This document shows positions 1-9,626 of a stretch of 64,000 nucleotides of DNA, piece by piece. Origin of the DNA: Skeletonema tropicum (taxonomy: Eukaryota > Bacillariophyta > Thalassiosirophyceae > Thalassiosirales > Thalassiosiraceae); assembly GCA_037178625.1 (NCBI GenBank), contig CM074140.1, forward strand, positions 744,001 through 808,000, in the 5' to 3' direction. Under the pieces are notes generated by a model that was not told where the DNA came from, did no database searches, and saw only the letters and a list, made by a program, of their open reading frames with translations. Positions within the stretch are counted from its first letter, which is position 1. Each line of letters opens with the position of its first letter. The position numbers and the translations under genes were made by a program.

Positions 1-11
1 GACCATAACTT

Positions 12-2107
12 GCTGCTATGGGTGGTGACGCTAGAAGCGCGCCTAAGTAAAACCTTAAAATGGCTACTTTTTTGGAAATAGATAGAGTAAGCGAATAGTA
101 ACTCTACGATGAGACCAAGGCTACCAATGGAAAGCTTATCTCCTCTAGTTTATGATTCATGTGTTGCTTGTGCGATTTGATCGACTATGAGACGAGTTGA
201 AATCGTCCAAAGTTTAACGCTTGTCTGACTTTGGAACGGCTCTCTCACACTCTGGGGGGTCGAATGCTGTCGTGAAGGCATGCATTCGATTCGTCAGGTG
301 TTCAGGATTCCAGTGCTTGCCTTCACGACAGCATTCGACCCCCCAGAGCCATAGAATCGACAACTCCATGAGACATCATTTCAATCCATTTTCAATTTTT
401 TTTCGTTCGTTTTACTACTTAGCGATTTGCTAGCATTTTTTGAACCGCAGAGACGATCCGACCTCTGACCGTCAAGCTGTTCATTCTCGGCAACTAAGTG
501 GTCGATTCAACCCATTCCACTTGCAGAGCTCTTCTAGAAGACCTATTGGAGCGAGCCGATGGCTGTGCTAGGTTAGAGTAACTCTTTTCGTTGCGTAATA
601 CTCCGTCTAAACTGGGCAATGCAATAGAGAGGTCGCTTTTCACACGTCGGCGATGCATTTGGTTCATATTTGCTACCAACAGCAATATATTCATCCATAA
701 AACCGTGCCGTGTCGATTTATTAGGTAGGTGCTATAGATAGACTGAGTTGAATCATAGCAAAGCGTGCCAGATTCCGATTGTGTCATTCCTACAAGTTAA
801 GCAAGCCATCGTCACTCTGGAGATTCCACCTACTAAATGCAAGAATCTACTCTCGCTTTAGCATTAGCAGTATTGTGAAGCGTGAAACATACGTCGTAAG
901 AGGCAACTTGAAATCAAGTAGCCCATGCGGAAGGAATTGCAGCAAGGAAGGGCGTCTACCACTTACAGTCAGACCTCATTGGAAGATCAAATCGAAGAAG
1001 CTGCAACTCTAAAGACAGTCAATTATTTGGCGTGGAAGTCAAGAGATACAATTGAGCTTACAAAGTGACTTGGGAAAGTCTTGAAGGAGAGGCATTGGGA
1101 AGATGTCCCAGTGAATCGTTTCTTTGAAGAACTCGAAAAGGTCTTTCCTCGCTTTTACAACCTTGCAGTGAGCCATAAGACCCTGTGTTTTGTGATGCAG
1201 AGAGCAACTCCAACTTGCACTGAATCGAATAATCTCGGTAAATTCATTAAGACTGTTCGAGATTTGCAGATAGAAAGGCTCCAAACACCCTCAGCACCAA
1301 GCGTCGGCGTCGGGCAGGCGAGTTGAAGAAGGCGAAAGCAACCAAGCTGGATATTTGGGCCGAGTTTGCCAAAGTTCAAGACTCTAAATCAGACCACGAT
1401 ACAAAACTGGCCCACCCAATCCTCATATAACACCAGCGGATGTATTCACTGCACTAGAACGTTCATAATGTTGTGATATCGACCACGATGGGTAAGGTAT
1501 GCCGAAAGATGGCAATTTTCCACGCCCCATTTCAAATTGCATTACGACGAAGTAGACCTATTTCGAACCAAAAAATGACTGTAGACATTGAATACATAGA
1601 CAACAAGCTGCACATGGAGCCTCGTTCGGCCTCCAATGAGGTCCGTAACATGGTGCACGGTGCGGTCGAACATGGTAGTTTTGGTGATGTTTTGTTCTGT
1701 GTGATTTTGAGGCCGGATGGCGAAGCGCGCCAAATCACTTCACCGATTTTCGGCCCCTTGGAGGAGCCGACAATGACGCCCTTAAGACCATCAACATCGC
1801 CGATGAAGACGAATCCAACGATACGAATGGCACGAAATGACCTCAATGGACCAATCTTCGCGAGATCGGGCTGTGATTTGACGATTTGATCACTACAGAG
1901 ACCATAATAAGCGCAAAAGGGGCATTTAACTAGTGGGTCACTAACAAACTGAATATCTTGATAACTACATAACTATTGGAGCAAAAACGGCTCCATTTGC
2001 AGTTCTTTGGTCCTAGGGGTATACTGAAGCTGTCTGAGAAGTATCAAGGCGATTTTCCAAAATTCGTTTTGTTAGTAGATTTAACTAGCGTCACCACCCA
2101 TAGCTGC
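12..2107. mobile_element. DNA transposon copy 1 with TIRs and 5-bp GCTGC target duplication
   Basis: The element proper spans 17-2102. It has perfect 18-bp terminal inverted repeats (TATGGGTGGTGACGCTAG at 17-34 and its reverse complement at 2085-2102), flanked on both sides by GCTGC (12-16 and 2103-2107). A second copy with the same ends, the same GCTGC duplication and the same orientation lies at 50851-52931. No intact transposase is visible. Degenerate coding-like stretches remain: around 970-1330 on the plus strand, with stops and a frameshift, and a minus-strand reading frame in 1532-2040. In copy 2 the latter is a 171-codon ORF; here it is cut by TAG at 1973-1975. I could not assign it to a superfamily: 5-bp duplications and these ends do not fit Tc1/mariner, PIF, CACTA or typical hAT elements. 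The pairing of TIR and target duplication in two places is direct sequence evidence; non-autonomous status is inference. Confidence 0.9.
250..348. repeat. Long internal hairpin in transposon copy 1
   Basis: A perfect 31-bp inverted repeat (250-280 paired with 318-348) encloses a 37-nt loop. It sits about 230 bp inside the left end of the transposon. The equivalent hairpin in copy 2 has different bases at several stem positions but keeps the pairing. Confidence 0.9.
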
Positions 2108-2789
2108 ACGAATCATGTACACTCGTGAAAATAACCGCCTTCTCCACATGTACTATGAACAGTTGACTGGATTGTCGCTAGAGGATGCCTACCTTCCTCC
2201 ATTGAAGGATGACAACATGGATATTGGCCAACGTGACCACATGTTGATCTTTTGAGTGCATTGAATTGAATGAATGGGGTAGTAGTGAGAGTTGCGGGGT
2301 GCTTCTTGATCATGCAGAGCATTGTAAAAGGTATATCAAACGCTAAATGGCCTATTTAACTGATAACAAAGAAATTTTCATTTTTTGGTTCCATTTGCAC
2401 CCGCGTGATAGATTCCATCCACCCGAGCTGAAAAATTTCCTTGTACCAACTTTTTGCCCGTGATAAGTAAGATAGATAGATACATAATCTATTAAAAGCC
2501 CCTCCAGGTTTAAATTCTTCTTTCTCTACTGACACAGGTGTCTAGGGAGTAGTGAATAAAATAATCTATCTATCTATTTTAGTCACTACTCTTCTAGACA
2601 GATAGTCTAGAAAGAAGTAATAAGTACTTAGGAGTACCTATCTACCGAAGTTCTCCAGTCCCAATTAGTGTGTAACTAACACATTAACGAACGGCACCCT
2701 TCCACACTCATCTCTCCCTTTCACCTCCTTGGAACATTGATACGTAGTTTACCGTATATAGCACAGAAATAACCCAAAGCCCCACACAG
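2108..2789. other. Intergenic stretch with simple repeats and an imperfect hairpin
   Basis: No convincing gene is seen. Short GATA/TCTA-type microsatellite tracts occur around 2465-2490 and 2560-2580. An imperfect inverted repeat (about 2540-2563 against 2575-2599, core stem GAGTAGTGA/TCACTACTC) lies in the middle. A 69-codon minus ORF at 2113-2322 has no recognisable features. Confidence 0.5.
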
Positions 2790-3155
2790 CAAAGAAGTTC
2801 TTCGAACTATACGATACCTCGAAAGAAAGAAACAAAAAAGTTCTGTGTTCTGAGAGCTTATTTACAATACCCTTTACCCTTGTTCTGAGAGATATCTTCT
2901 TCTCAAATCAATCACACGACCTTGCTATACCCTAGGCTAAAGCAGTCTTCAGTCAGTCAAGGAGAGTCTTGTCGGCCTCCACGAATGAGCTATTGAGAAC
3001 ACTCCGAGAGAAAGAACAATTTGTCTTCAAACACAACTTATTACATCCTTTATCAACTCGGAAAGAAGATCAAGTAAGATGCTTAGATTGGCTCCTACGC
3101 AGAAAGAATGTAACTTGCTACGTGATGGAATTCAACTAGCATCCATTCAGCAATA
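2790..3155 (+). repeat. Direct repeat, left copy, upstream of the silaffin-like gene
   Basis: This segment, beginning near GAAGTTCTTCGAACT and ending at CATCCATTCAGCAAT, recurs in the same orientation at about 5143-5484 with small indels and substitutions. The conserved core includes a stretch that would encode a peptide ending in NELL..LREKEQFV. The left copy is more degenerate as coding sequence than the right copy. The two copies bracket the gene at 3355-4538, so they probably result from a local segmental duplication. They lack LTR hallmarks such as TG...CA ends or a primer-binding site. Confidence 0.8.
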
Positions 3156-3354
3156 GTCTTGTCCAAGATAAACATCAGCAACAAAATGAGAAAATTTCAA
3201 TTACTTCTTCGAATGGATCAATGTTGACGTGTTAAGGAAGTCGATATCTTTGTTCTTTTTGCAATATGACGATAAAGCCGTGCAATCATAATTTTTCCAC
3301 TTGCGTATCGAGCAAGTAGAGTAGCTTTATTGGAACTCTATATACAGTGACAAG

Positions 3355-4538
3355 ATGAAGCTCCTTCACATCCTTTTGATTAGTGTTATCGCTTTTGCGG
3401 CTCGTAAGTTCCATGCTGTTATCCTCGTTTCAAATTAGCTGTGTCGCGATATCAGACTTTTATGAACCATTTTTCTCTCACTTGTCTTCTCATTCAACAT
3501 TAATTCGTAGAATCTTCTGCATACTATCCAACTCCTTCCGGCAAGAGCAGCAAGAGCGAAGCCTCTTATCCTTCCGCTAAGAGTTCCAAGTCGAGGCGCA
3601 GAGAACTTAGCTCCAGCAAGAGCAGCAAGAGCGAAGCCTCTTATCCTTCCGCTAAGAGTTCCAAGTCGAGGCGCAGAGAACTTAGCTCCAGCAAGAGCAG
3701 CAAGAGCGAAGCCTCTTATCCTTCCGCTAAGAGTTCCAAGTCGAGGCGCAGAGAACTTAGCTCCGGCAAGAGCAGCAAGAGCGAAGCCTCTTATCCTTCC
3801 GCTAAGAGTTCCAAGTCGAGGCGCAGAGAACTTAGCTCCAGCAAGAGCAGCAAGAGCGAAGCCTCTTATCCTTCCGCTAAGAGTTCCAAGTCGAGGCGCA
3901 GAGAACTTAGCTCCAGCAAGAGCAGCAAGAGCGAAGCCTCTTATCCTTCCGCTAAGAGTTCCAAGTCGAGGCGCAGAGAACTTAGCTCCAGCAAGAGCAG
4001 CAAGAGCGAAGCCTCTTATCCTTCCGCTAAGAGTTCCAAGTCGAGGCGCAGAGAACTTAGCTCCAGCAAGAGCAGCAAGAGCGAAGCCTCTTATCCTTCC
4101 GCTAAGAGTTCCAAGTCGAGGCGCAGAGAACTTAGCTCCGGCAAGAGCAGCAAGAGCGAAGCCTCTTATCCTTCCGCTAAGAGTTCCAAGTCGAGGCGCA
4201 GAGAACTTAGCTCCAGCAAGAGCAGCAAGAGCGAAGCCTCTTATCCTTCCGCTAAGAGTTCCAAGTCGAGGCGCAGAGAACTTAGCTCCAGCAAGAGCAG
4301 CAAGAGCGAAGCCTCTTATCCTTCCGCTAAGAGTTCCAAGTCGAGGCGCAGAGAACTTAGCTCCAGCAAGAGCAGCAAGAGCGAAGCTTCTCCTGTTTCC
4401 GCCAAGAGTTCCAAGTCGAGGCGCAGAGAACTTAGCTCCAGCAAGAGCAGCAAGAGCGAAGCTTCTCCTGTTTCCGCCAAGAGTTCCAAATCAACCACTG
4501 TTGTCAGCGTCAGCAAGTCTTCTAAATCTGCGGTGTAA
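3355..4538 (+). CDS. Silaffin-like secreted Ser/Lys-rich repeat protein (two exons)
   Basis: Exon 1 is 3355-3403, the GT-AG intron is 3404-3510 (107 bp), and exon 2 is 3511-4538, giving 358 residues. Exon 1 is almost exactly a signal peptide (MKLLHILLISVIAFAA). The mature part starts with QSSAYYPTPSG. It then has 13 tandem 25-residue units at 75-bp spacing from about 3540 to 4500, each of the form SKSSKSEASYPSAKSSKS followed by RRREL and SS. The last two units read EASPVSAK, and the protein ends in SVSKSSKSAV. Every unit has two KSSK (KxxK) motifs and an Arg-rich RRREL motif. This resembles silaffin-1 repeats of Cylindrotheca, where Ser/Lys blocks are separated by an RRIL-type processing site, and KxxK motifs are known lysine-modification and silica-targeting features of diatom biosilica proteins. 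The silaffin role is inference from composition, signal peptide and motif layout. Repeats are nearly identical at DNA level, which indicates recent expansion. Confidence 0.82.
3540..4500 (+). repeat. 75-bp coding tandem repeat, 13 units
   Basis: Units start at 3540 and every 75 bp to 4440. Units 1-11 are almost identical; units 12-13 share a divergent codon block (EASPVSAK). A single A/G difference at the start of the unit, giving Gly instead of Ser, marks units 1, 4 and 9. This suggests that blocks of several units were copied together. Confidence 0.9.
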
Positions 4539-5142
4539 GCTGCTGTGTTTTTTGTCTCAGCTTATGTATGTATTGTATTTAGGATAGTTGAGTAATTTTC
4601 TAAGTTATTATTATTATTATTTAATTCATTTGTTCATGCGCGGTTTGTAGAGTTTTGAGATTGATATGGTTCCGCTTAAAGTTCATGGCACGTCTCCCTC
4701 TAGAGTCCCGCCGACTTTGATAGCCAGAATTCCGCAAACTCAGCCAGCTGCTAACCGTGGTACCGAACTGTCCAATCTAGCTAACAATTGAGCTTATTAT
4801 TGATCAATAGATGTAACGAATAGAATTATTATGAGGATTACTTTACACTGAAGAATAAAGCAGCATCTCTCGTGAATGGACATGGATTGAGAGGGGCTGC
4901 TCTGTTTCGATCGTATCAAATGTTCCGATCGTACCAAACAAAGAAACGAGAAACACATATGAACAGATTGTATGTCCAGTCTACTGACGTGGATGTGACA
5001 CGAACTCCTGAGAGAGCGAGGGAGATTTTCAATTTCCAATGAGTCATAGATACTTAGCGGCTTTGATTACCTCGAAAATGCCATACTTGTGATCTACGTA
5101 TTTAAATTCTTAAGTACCTACCTGCCGATCACATCCTTACAG
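4539..5142. other. Intergenic stretch downstream of the silaffin-like gene
   Basis: It begins with the 3' flank of the silaffin-like gene, including a TTATTATTATTATT run near 4605-4620. I see no supported gene. An 80-codon minus ORF at 4797-5039 has no recognisable features. Confidence 0.45.
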
Positions 5143-5484
5143 AAAAAGAAGTTTGTTCTTCGAACTAAGTATTGTACAATACCTCGAAAGAAAGAAGCAA
5201 ACAAAGAGTTCTGAGAGATATCTTCTCAATCAATCACATGACCTTGCCACGAGCAGTCTTCATTCAGTCAAGGAGAGTCTTGTCGGACACTCCACGAATG
5301 AGCTATTGAGAAAACTCCGAGAGAAAGAACAATTTGTCTGCAAATACAACTTCGTACACATGAGCATGCACTACATCCTTTATCAACTCGGAAAGAAGAT
5401 CAAGTAAGATGCTTAGATTGGCTCCTACAAAGAAAGAATGTAACTTGCTACGCGATGGAATTCAACTAGCATCCATTCAGCAAT
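5143..5484 (+). repeat. Direct repeat, right copy, downstream of the silaffin-like gene
   Basis: This is the second copy of the segment at 2790-3155. It retains an 84-codon ORF (5153-5407) with a charged, helix-like stretch (LLRKLREKEQFV). The same peptide region is recognisable but interrupted in the left copy. Whether it is or was a gene cannot be decided from the window. Confidence 0.75.
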
Positions 5485-5972
5485 GAATTTTTATACCCAG
5501 GGGATATAGTTCGCGGAGATTCCCTGTAACTGTAATGTGCCTTTGTTGCATACATTGCTCAGTGAGGAGATGTTGAGGAAAATTATTGTGGATCAAGTAA
5601 GTAGCTGGAGCAGATGCATTGACTATCTACAATGATCCTGAAAATAAAGCAGAAGATGAGTTTCCAGAAGATATCGAAAAGAGATGCAATGAAATCTCAA
5701 CCAGACACATCACAGGTATGATGTAAGTGGGAGAGTAGGTAGGTATGTTGTGGGTAAGTCATAAGTCATACTAACGAGACCACTTTTTACTAACGAGACC
5801 AGTGTCTCGAGGTGACCTTGGTAACGAGACCAAGCCAATAGTCTCCTTCTATCACCATACATAATTAGGTACCCGCGCCTGTTTGCTGGAAGGAGAGCAT
5901 TGCTTGATTTTTAAATTTTGTTATTTTTATAATGTTTATTCTGTTTCAAATATGAACATGAGAAATCATACT
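5485..5972. other. Intergenic stretch before the tRNA
   Basis: No gene is supported. The motif TAACGAGACCA occurs three times (near 5772, 5792 and 5824), a short local repeat of unknown meaning. Confidence 0.4.
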
Positions 5973-6043
5973 TCTCCCATAGTGTAGTGGTTAGCACTGT
6001 TGACTTTGAATCAACCAGCCGGCGTTCGAATCGCCGTGGGAGA
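5973..6043 (+). tRNA. tRNA-Gln (anticodon UUG)
   Basis: A 71-nt cloverleaf is visible. The acceptor stem TCTCCCA (5973-5979) pairs with TGGGAGA (6037-6043). The D-arm sequence TAGTGTAGTGGTTAGC carries the A box. The anticodon stem GTTGA/TCAAC encloses loop CTTTGAA, giving anticodon TTG (Gln), and a T-arm with GTTCGAATC carries the B box. No intron is seen. A TTTTT run at 6048-6052 fits RNA polymerase III termination. The sequence closely matches the general eukaryotic nuclear tRNA-Gln pattern. Confidence 0.96.
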
Positions 6044-6293
6044 ACACTTTTTGCACACGGATGGAAGACACAAACTCTGAAACACGTGATTGATCCGGAT
6101 ACTTTTTGCAAAACACGATGGCTACACAACAACAACCTGCAACAACAACCTACAACACACACAAGCCGATTCACTCTTCAATAATCGTTGCAATGCCTCT
6201 TTTATTTGCTCAGCAACAGTACGCAAGGGAACTGAATAGCGGTGCCTAAAGCTGTTACATTACAAAGAAGCGACAGAGCTCGGAGTAGTCATA

Positions 6294-9200
6294 ATGAAAC
6301 AATCAACATCAACTTATCTTCCTGAAGCATCAGCCTCTTCCTACGGCCGAGACATTGATGATGAATTCAATGATCACTCACTGCCAACGTCGTCGTCATG
6401 TGACAATGCTACCATGTCACGATTAGTACGGCCCGCTGCTGTTGGTTCTGCTCGGCCTGATGATGAGAATGACCACTACCCCTACAATAATAACAATACT
6501 ATGGGTACCGTTGAAAATTACTCACAACAACATAACTGCTCATCATCGGCATCGCGAAGAACAGTAGCAACCAAGATAGCAGTGCTAACTCTCCTACTAT
6601 TCGTTGCTGCCGTAGCAATCATATCCAACAACAATCAAGTTCAATACGATGATACATGGAACACAGATAACAATGTAATATCTGACTCTACTACTGCTGG
6701 AAGGAGACGAGATTCCACCGGGGGGACTACTACTGCTATTACAAGTACTTCTACGTCCTCCTCTTCTACAACATCAACGTTGCTAACGCGAACGTCGCAG
6801 TTATCATCCCTACTATCCAATTTGGATGCAAGTGATGTTATTGAATGTTATATTGTCACACGGATGGCAAATTTGGCAAATGTGGAAGCTTACTCCTCGT
6901 CATCAGGAAAGGGAAGTGGTGTTGGTGGTGGTAATAACCACCACAACAACAATCACAACTACAGCAATCGACGAAGAAACATTCAAACAATGGAAAAAGA
7001 GAATAATGAGAATGGTAATGATGATGCCACAATGTCAACTTCATCATCATTTCCCACGGGTCCAGTCCTCATACGGAAAGCAGCACTTGCATTTCGATAC
7101 CGTCCCAAGGTTGCATCAGTGTCACATGTTGCACCTGGATCAACAGCATCATCATCATCGTTATCCGCAAATAATGATCAATCCGATGCAACAACAACAA
7201 CAGCAACGTTGGACCAACAGAAATATTTTGAACTAACATTAGAATACGGTCCACAACGTGCGGGTGCAACCAAAACATCCGAATCTATGCCCATGGTACA
7301 CATCGACATGGAAGTCATGGCCAACTACAATAATGACGATGAGAACGGTGGTGGTGGCGGTCTAAAGTACGTCTCATGGGACAATCAAGGATCCATCTAC
7401 TACTCCACCCACATCTCCAACGAATGGTCCGGAGCCTACTACATGGCACCCATCACAGGAGTCGTCCTCGAAAAGATTTTAGAGAAGGCGGTAGAATACC
7501 CTACGAAACGTCCACGATATCAACCATTTGAAGTGGTGTCGATCCCATCGAATACTGTGATTTTGAAGAGTTCCGGGTCGGATGATTTTGTGTGGGATAT
7601 GTTGAAGGATTTGGCGGATTTGTATGTGGATATTGATCCGATTTTGGTCCCGCCTAGGGGGAAGGTTCAATTTTATGTTGCCGATCCAATCGTTGAAGGA
7701 GGAGGAGTGGACAATAATAATGGAAATAATAAGGATGTGGAGGGAAGTAGTGGTGGAACAAGGTCCAATGTCGAAGTGATGAGGCAAAAAAGACGTCGTC
7801 CCAATCCCAATGTGAAACGAGTCGTGGGTGCATTGGAAAGTTCCAAGGCTGCGGTATTTTATGAGAATTTTTTCAATTGTGCCAATGCCAAAAAGACTGG
7901 AGATTATTCGTTGTTTGAAGAAGTTTTGGTGTCGTCGGCTCCCACTCCTGTTCCGCCGGTTTTGGAGGGAGAGGATGTAGTTATTTCGAACACTACTACA
8001 TCATTGGGTGTGAGTAAAGAAGATGAAGTGGATGATGGATTGAATAGAGATGGATCTATTCGAAGGCTTGATGGCAGTTCAAATTCTACCATCGCCTCCA
8101 CCACCTCGAGTGAGGTAAACGTTGATGCAGCAGTAGATGTAAAGGGTGGTGATAATAGCACCGATTCTTCTGCGCCAACAACAGAAAGTGGAGATGTCAC
8201 CGAGATAATTGAAGAGGTTGGAGATGTCGCCAAGACAGCTGAAGATGTCGTCGGGGTTGCAACTGAGGGAGACATAGATAAATCAAGTCCTCCTCCACTA
8301 ATCGACGATGACGACGATTATGAAATAAAAACGATTAATACTGATGAAGCAAATACTGACAGTGAAGATGACGGCGATGTAGCCAAAGCAGCCGAAAAAG
8401 CAGCCATAGAGGCAGCACAAAAAGCCGAGACAGCTGCAGCCGTAGCTGCTACAAACTCTTCTTCACCCGAAGACAGCGCCAAGGCTGCAAGTGAAGCTGC
8501 AATAGCCGCAAAGAAGGCAGCAGATGCCTCTCACGCATCGAGAGCGAAGTCGGCTGCCGAGGGATTACTTAGTGGAGATGGTGCCATGATGACTTCAATA
8601 TTATCTTCGTGTTTTAGCGACCCAAAATATGGAATTCGAAAAGTTGACGAAGAACAAAGTTCCACGACTTATGCGTATGTGTATCTGGACGGGGATGTCT
8701 TCATCCGGTTGAATCTGACCGCACCGTATTGGGGACCGTCGACAGTGCTGCAAACAATTCCACCACCCCACGCGCACGTGGATGGACAAGGCGATGTCGT
8801 AGATTGGGCAATCTTCCTACTACTCATTTGCGGGACTGTTTTCGGCTTCCTTGTAATGGTCCATCAACTTGGTGTCAGCATTGACGATCGCTTGCAATTT
8901 CGACACGTCTTCCATCCGCTGGAAGATAGTGCCATCATCGAAATGGAACGACTGGAAATGGGCGGCGGGATCCCACACTCAATTGGAATTGATGCTATTC
9001 CAGTTAGTTTGGGTGGTCAACTTTCTCATTATAATGGTAGTCAGGGAGAGGGTCCGCCATCAACTTACAAAGATCGACTTTCAGAGTCTTCAATAGATGA
9101 CGATGAAAACAACGGCTTACTAGGTATAGAACTTGCAAATCGAAAAAATGCCGTGTCCGTGGCCAGGTTACAAAAAAGAAACAGTGATGGCGTACGTCGC

Positions 9201-9464
9201 GTGCCATCACGGTTGTTACAAAGAAGAGCAAGTGATGGCGTGTCATCACCTGAGGCGGCAGCTTCAACAAGGAATGATCTTCCTCTCAGTCTCAGGTTAA
9301 AGGAAGAAGCACCCGATCTAGTTGAAAGACCAACGTTGAAGTCTAAGTCCAAGGTTGCATTACCACATTCGTCCCCAGGTCCGTCTCCTCGGTTAATCGG
9401 AGAGGATAAGGTGCTGTCAGACGAGAAGAAGACGAATATGCCTGTATTGCCTAAAATGACATAA
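6294..9464 (+). CDS. Large two-pass transmembrane protein, function unknown
   Basis: This is a 1056-residue single-exon ORF starting at ATG 6294. A hydrophobic helix lies at about residues 92-112 (VATKIAVLTLLLFVAAVAII) and another near 838-858 (WAIFLLLICGTVFGFLVMV), so the region between them is probably lumenal or extracellular. That region has low-complexity Ser/Thr/Asn tracts, a more ordered part at about 250-550 with aromatic-rich segments, and then an acidic Ser/Thr/Asp section. An Ala/Lys/Glu-rich helical stretch follows (about 696-765). The C-terminal tail of about 200 residues is Ser/Arg-rich, with two RRxSDGV-type repeats suggestive of phosphorylation sites. I do not recognise the family. 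Low-complexity homopeptide runs are common in diatom proteins. The next gene begins about 160 bp downstream on the same strand. Confidence 0.8.
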   Translation: MKQSTSTYLPEASASSYGRDIDDEFNDHSLPTSSSCDNATMSRLVRPAAVGSARPDDENDHYPYNNNNTMGTVENYSQQHNCSSSASRRTVATKIAVLTLLLFVAAVAIISNNNQVQYDDTWNTDNNVISDSTTAGRRRDSTGGTTTAITSTSTSSSSTTSTLLTRTSQLSSLLSNLDASDVIECYIVTRMANLANVEAYSSSSGKGSGVGGGNNHHNNNHNYSNRRRNIQTMEKENNENGNDDATMSTSSSFPTGPVLIRKAALAFRYRPKVASVSHVAPGSTASSSSLSANNDQSDATTTTATLDQQKYFELTLEYGPQRAGATKTSESMPMVHIDMEVMANYNNDDENGGGGGLKYVSWDNQGSIYYSTHISNEWSGAYYMAPITGVVLEKILEKAVEYPTKRPRYQPFEVVSIPSNTVILKSSGSDDFVWDMLKDLADLYVDIDPILVPPRGKVQFYVADPIVEGGGVDNNNGNNKDVEGSSGGTRSNVEVMRQKRRRPNPNVKRVVGALESSKAAVFYENFFNCANAKKTGDYSLFEEVLVSSAPTPVPPVLEGEDVVISNTTTSLGVSKEDEVDDGLNRDGSIRRLDGSSNSTIASTTSSEVNVDAAVDVKGGDNSTDSSAPTTESGDVTEIIEEVGDVAKTAEDVVGVATEGDIDKSSPPPLIDDDDDYEIKTINTDEANTDSEDDGDVAKAAEKAAIEAAQKAETAAAVAATNSSSPEDSAKAASEAAIAAKKAADASHASRAKSAAEGLLSGDGAMMTSILSSCFSDPKYGIRKVDEEQSSTTYAYVYLDGDVFIRLNLTAPYWGPSTVLQTIPPPHAHVDGQGDVVDWAIFLLLICGTVFGFLVMVHQLGVSIDDRLQFRHVFHPLEDSAIIEMERLEMGGGIPHSIGIDAIPVSLGGQLSHYNGSQGEGPPSTYKDRLSESSIDDDENNGLLGIELANRKNAVSVARLQKRNSDGVRRVPSRLLQRRASDGVSSPEAAASTRNDLPLSLRLKEEAPDLVERPTLKSKSKVALPHSSPGPSPRLIGEDKVLSDEKKTNMPVLPKMT

Positions 9465-9626
9465 AGAGTTAAAATTGAAATGGTACAACCGCATGCTTTG
9501 ACATCTAACTTGCGACGACCGAGATGCGAATACTCTCCTCCATACAAACCATTATAATTGTGAAGCAAACTGCAGCTAAATTTTAGATATTCAGCATGCT
9601 TTTCCGATCAACACGAGAGCTGTGCA

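Noticed and set aside
1473..1889. 138-codon plus-strand ORF in transposon copy 1 as transposase
   Set aside because: No DDE or other catalytic signature, and the frame is broken differently in copy 2; kept only as a possible remnant.
4316..4516. Leucine-rich 66-codon minus ORF
   Set aside because: It is the reverse complement of the Ser/Lys codons of the silaffin-like repeat.
2790..5484. LTR retrotransposon with the direct repeats as LTRs
   Set aside because: No TG...CA ends, primer-binding site, polypurine tract, or gag-pol coding sequence between them; the interior is a normal intron-containing secreted-protein gene.
5911..6184. Protein ORFs on both strands across 5911-6184
   Set aside because: They overlap the tRNA-Gln gene and its terminator; no protein features.
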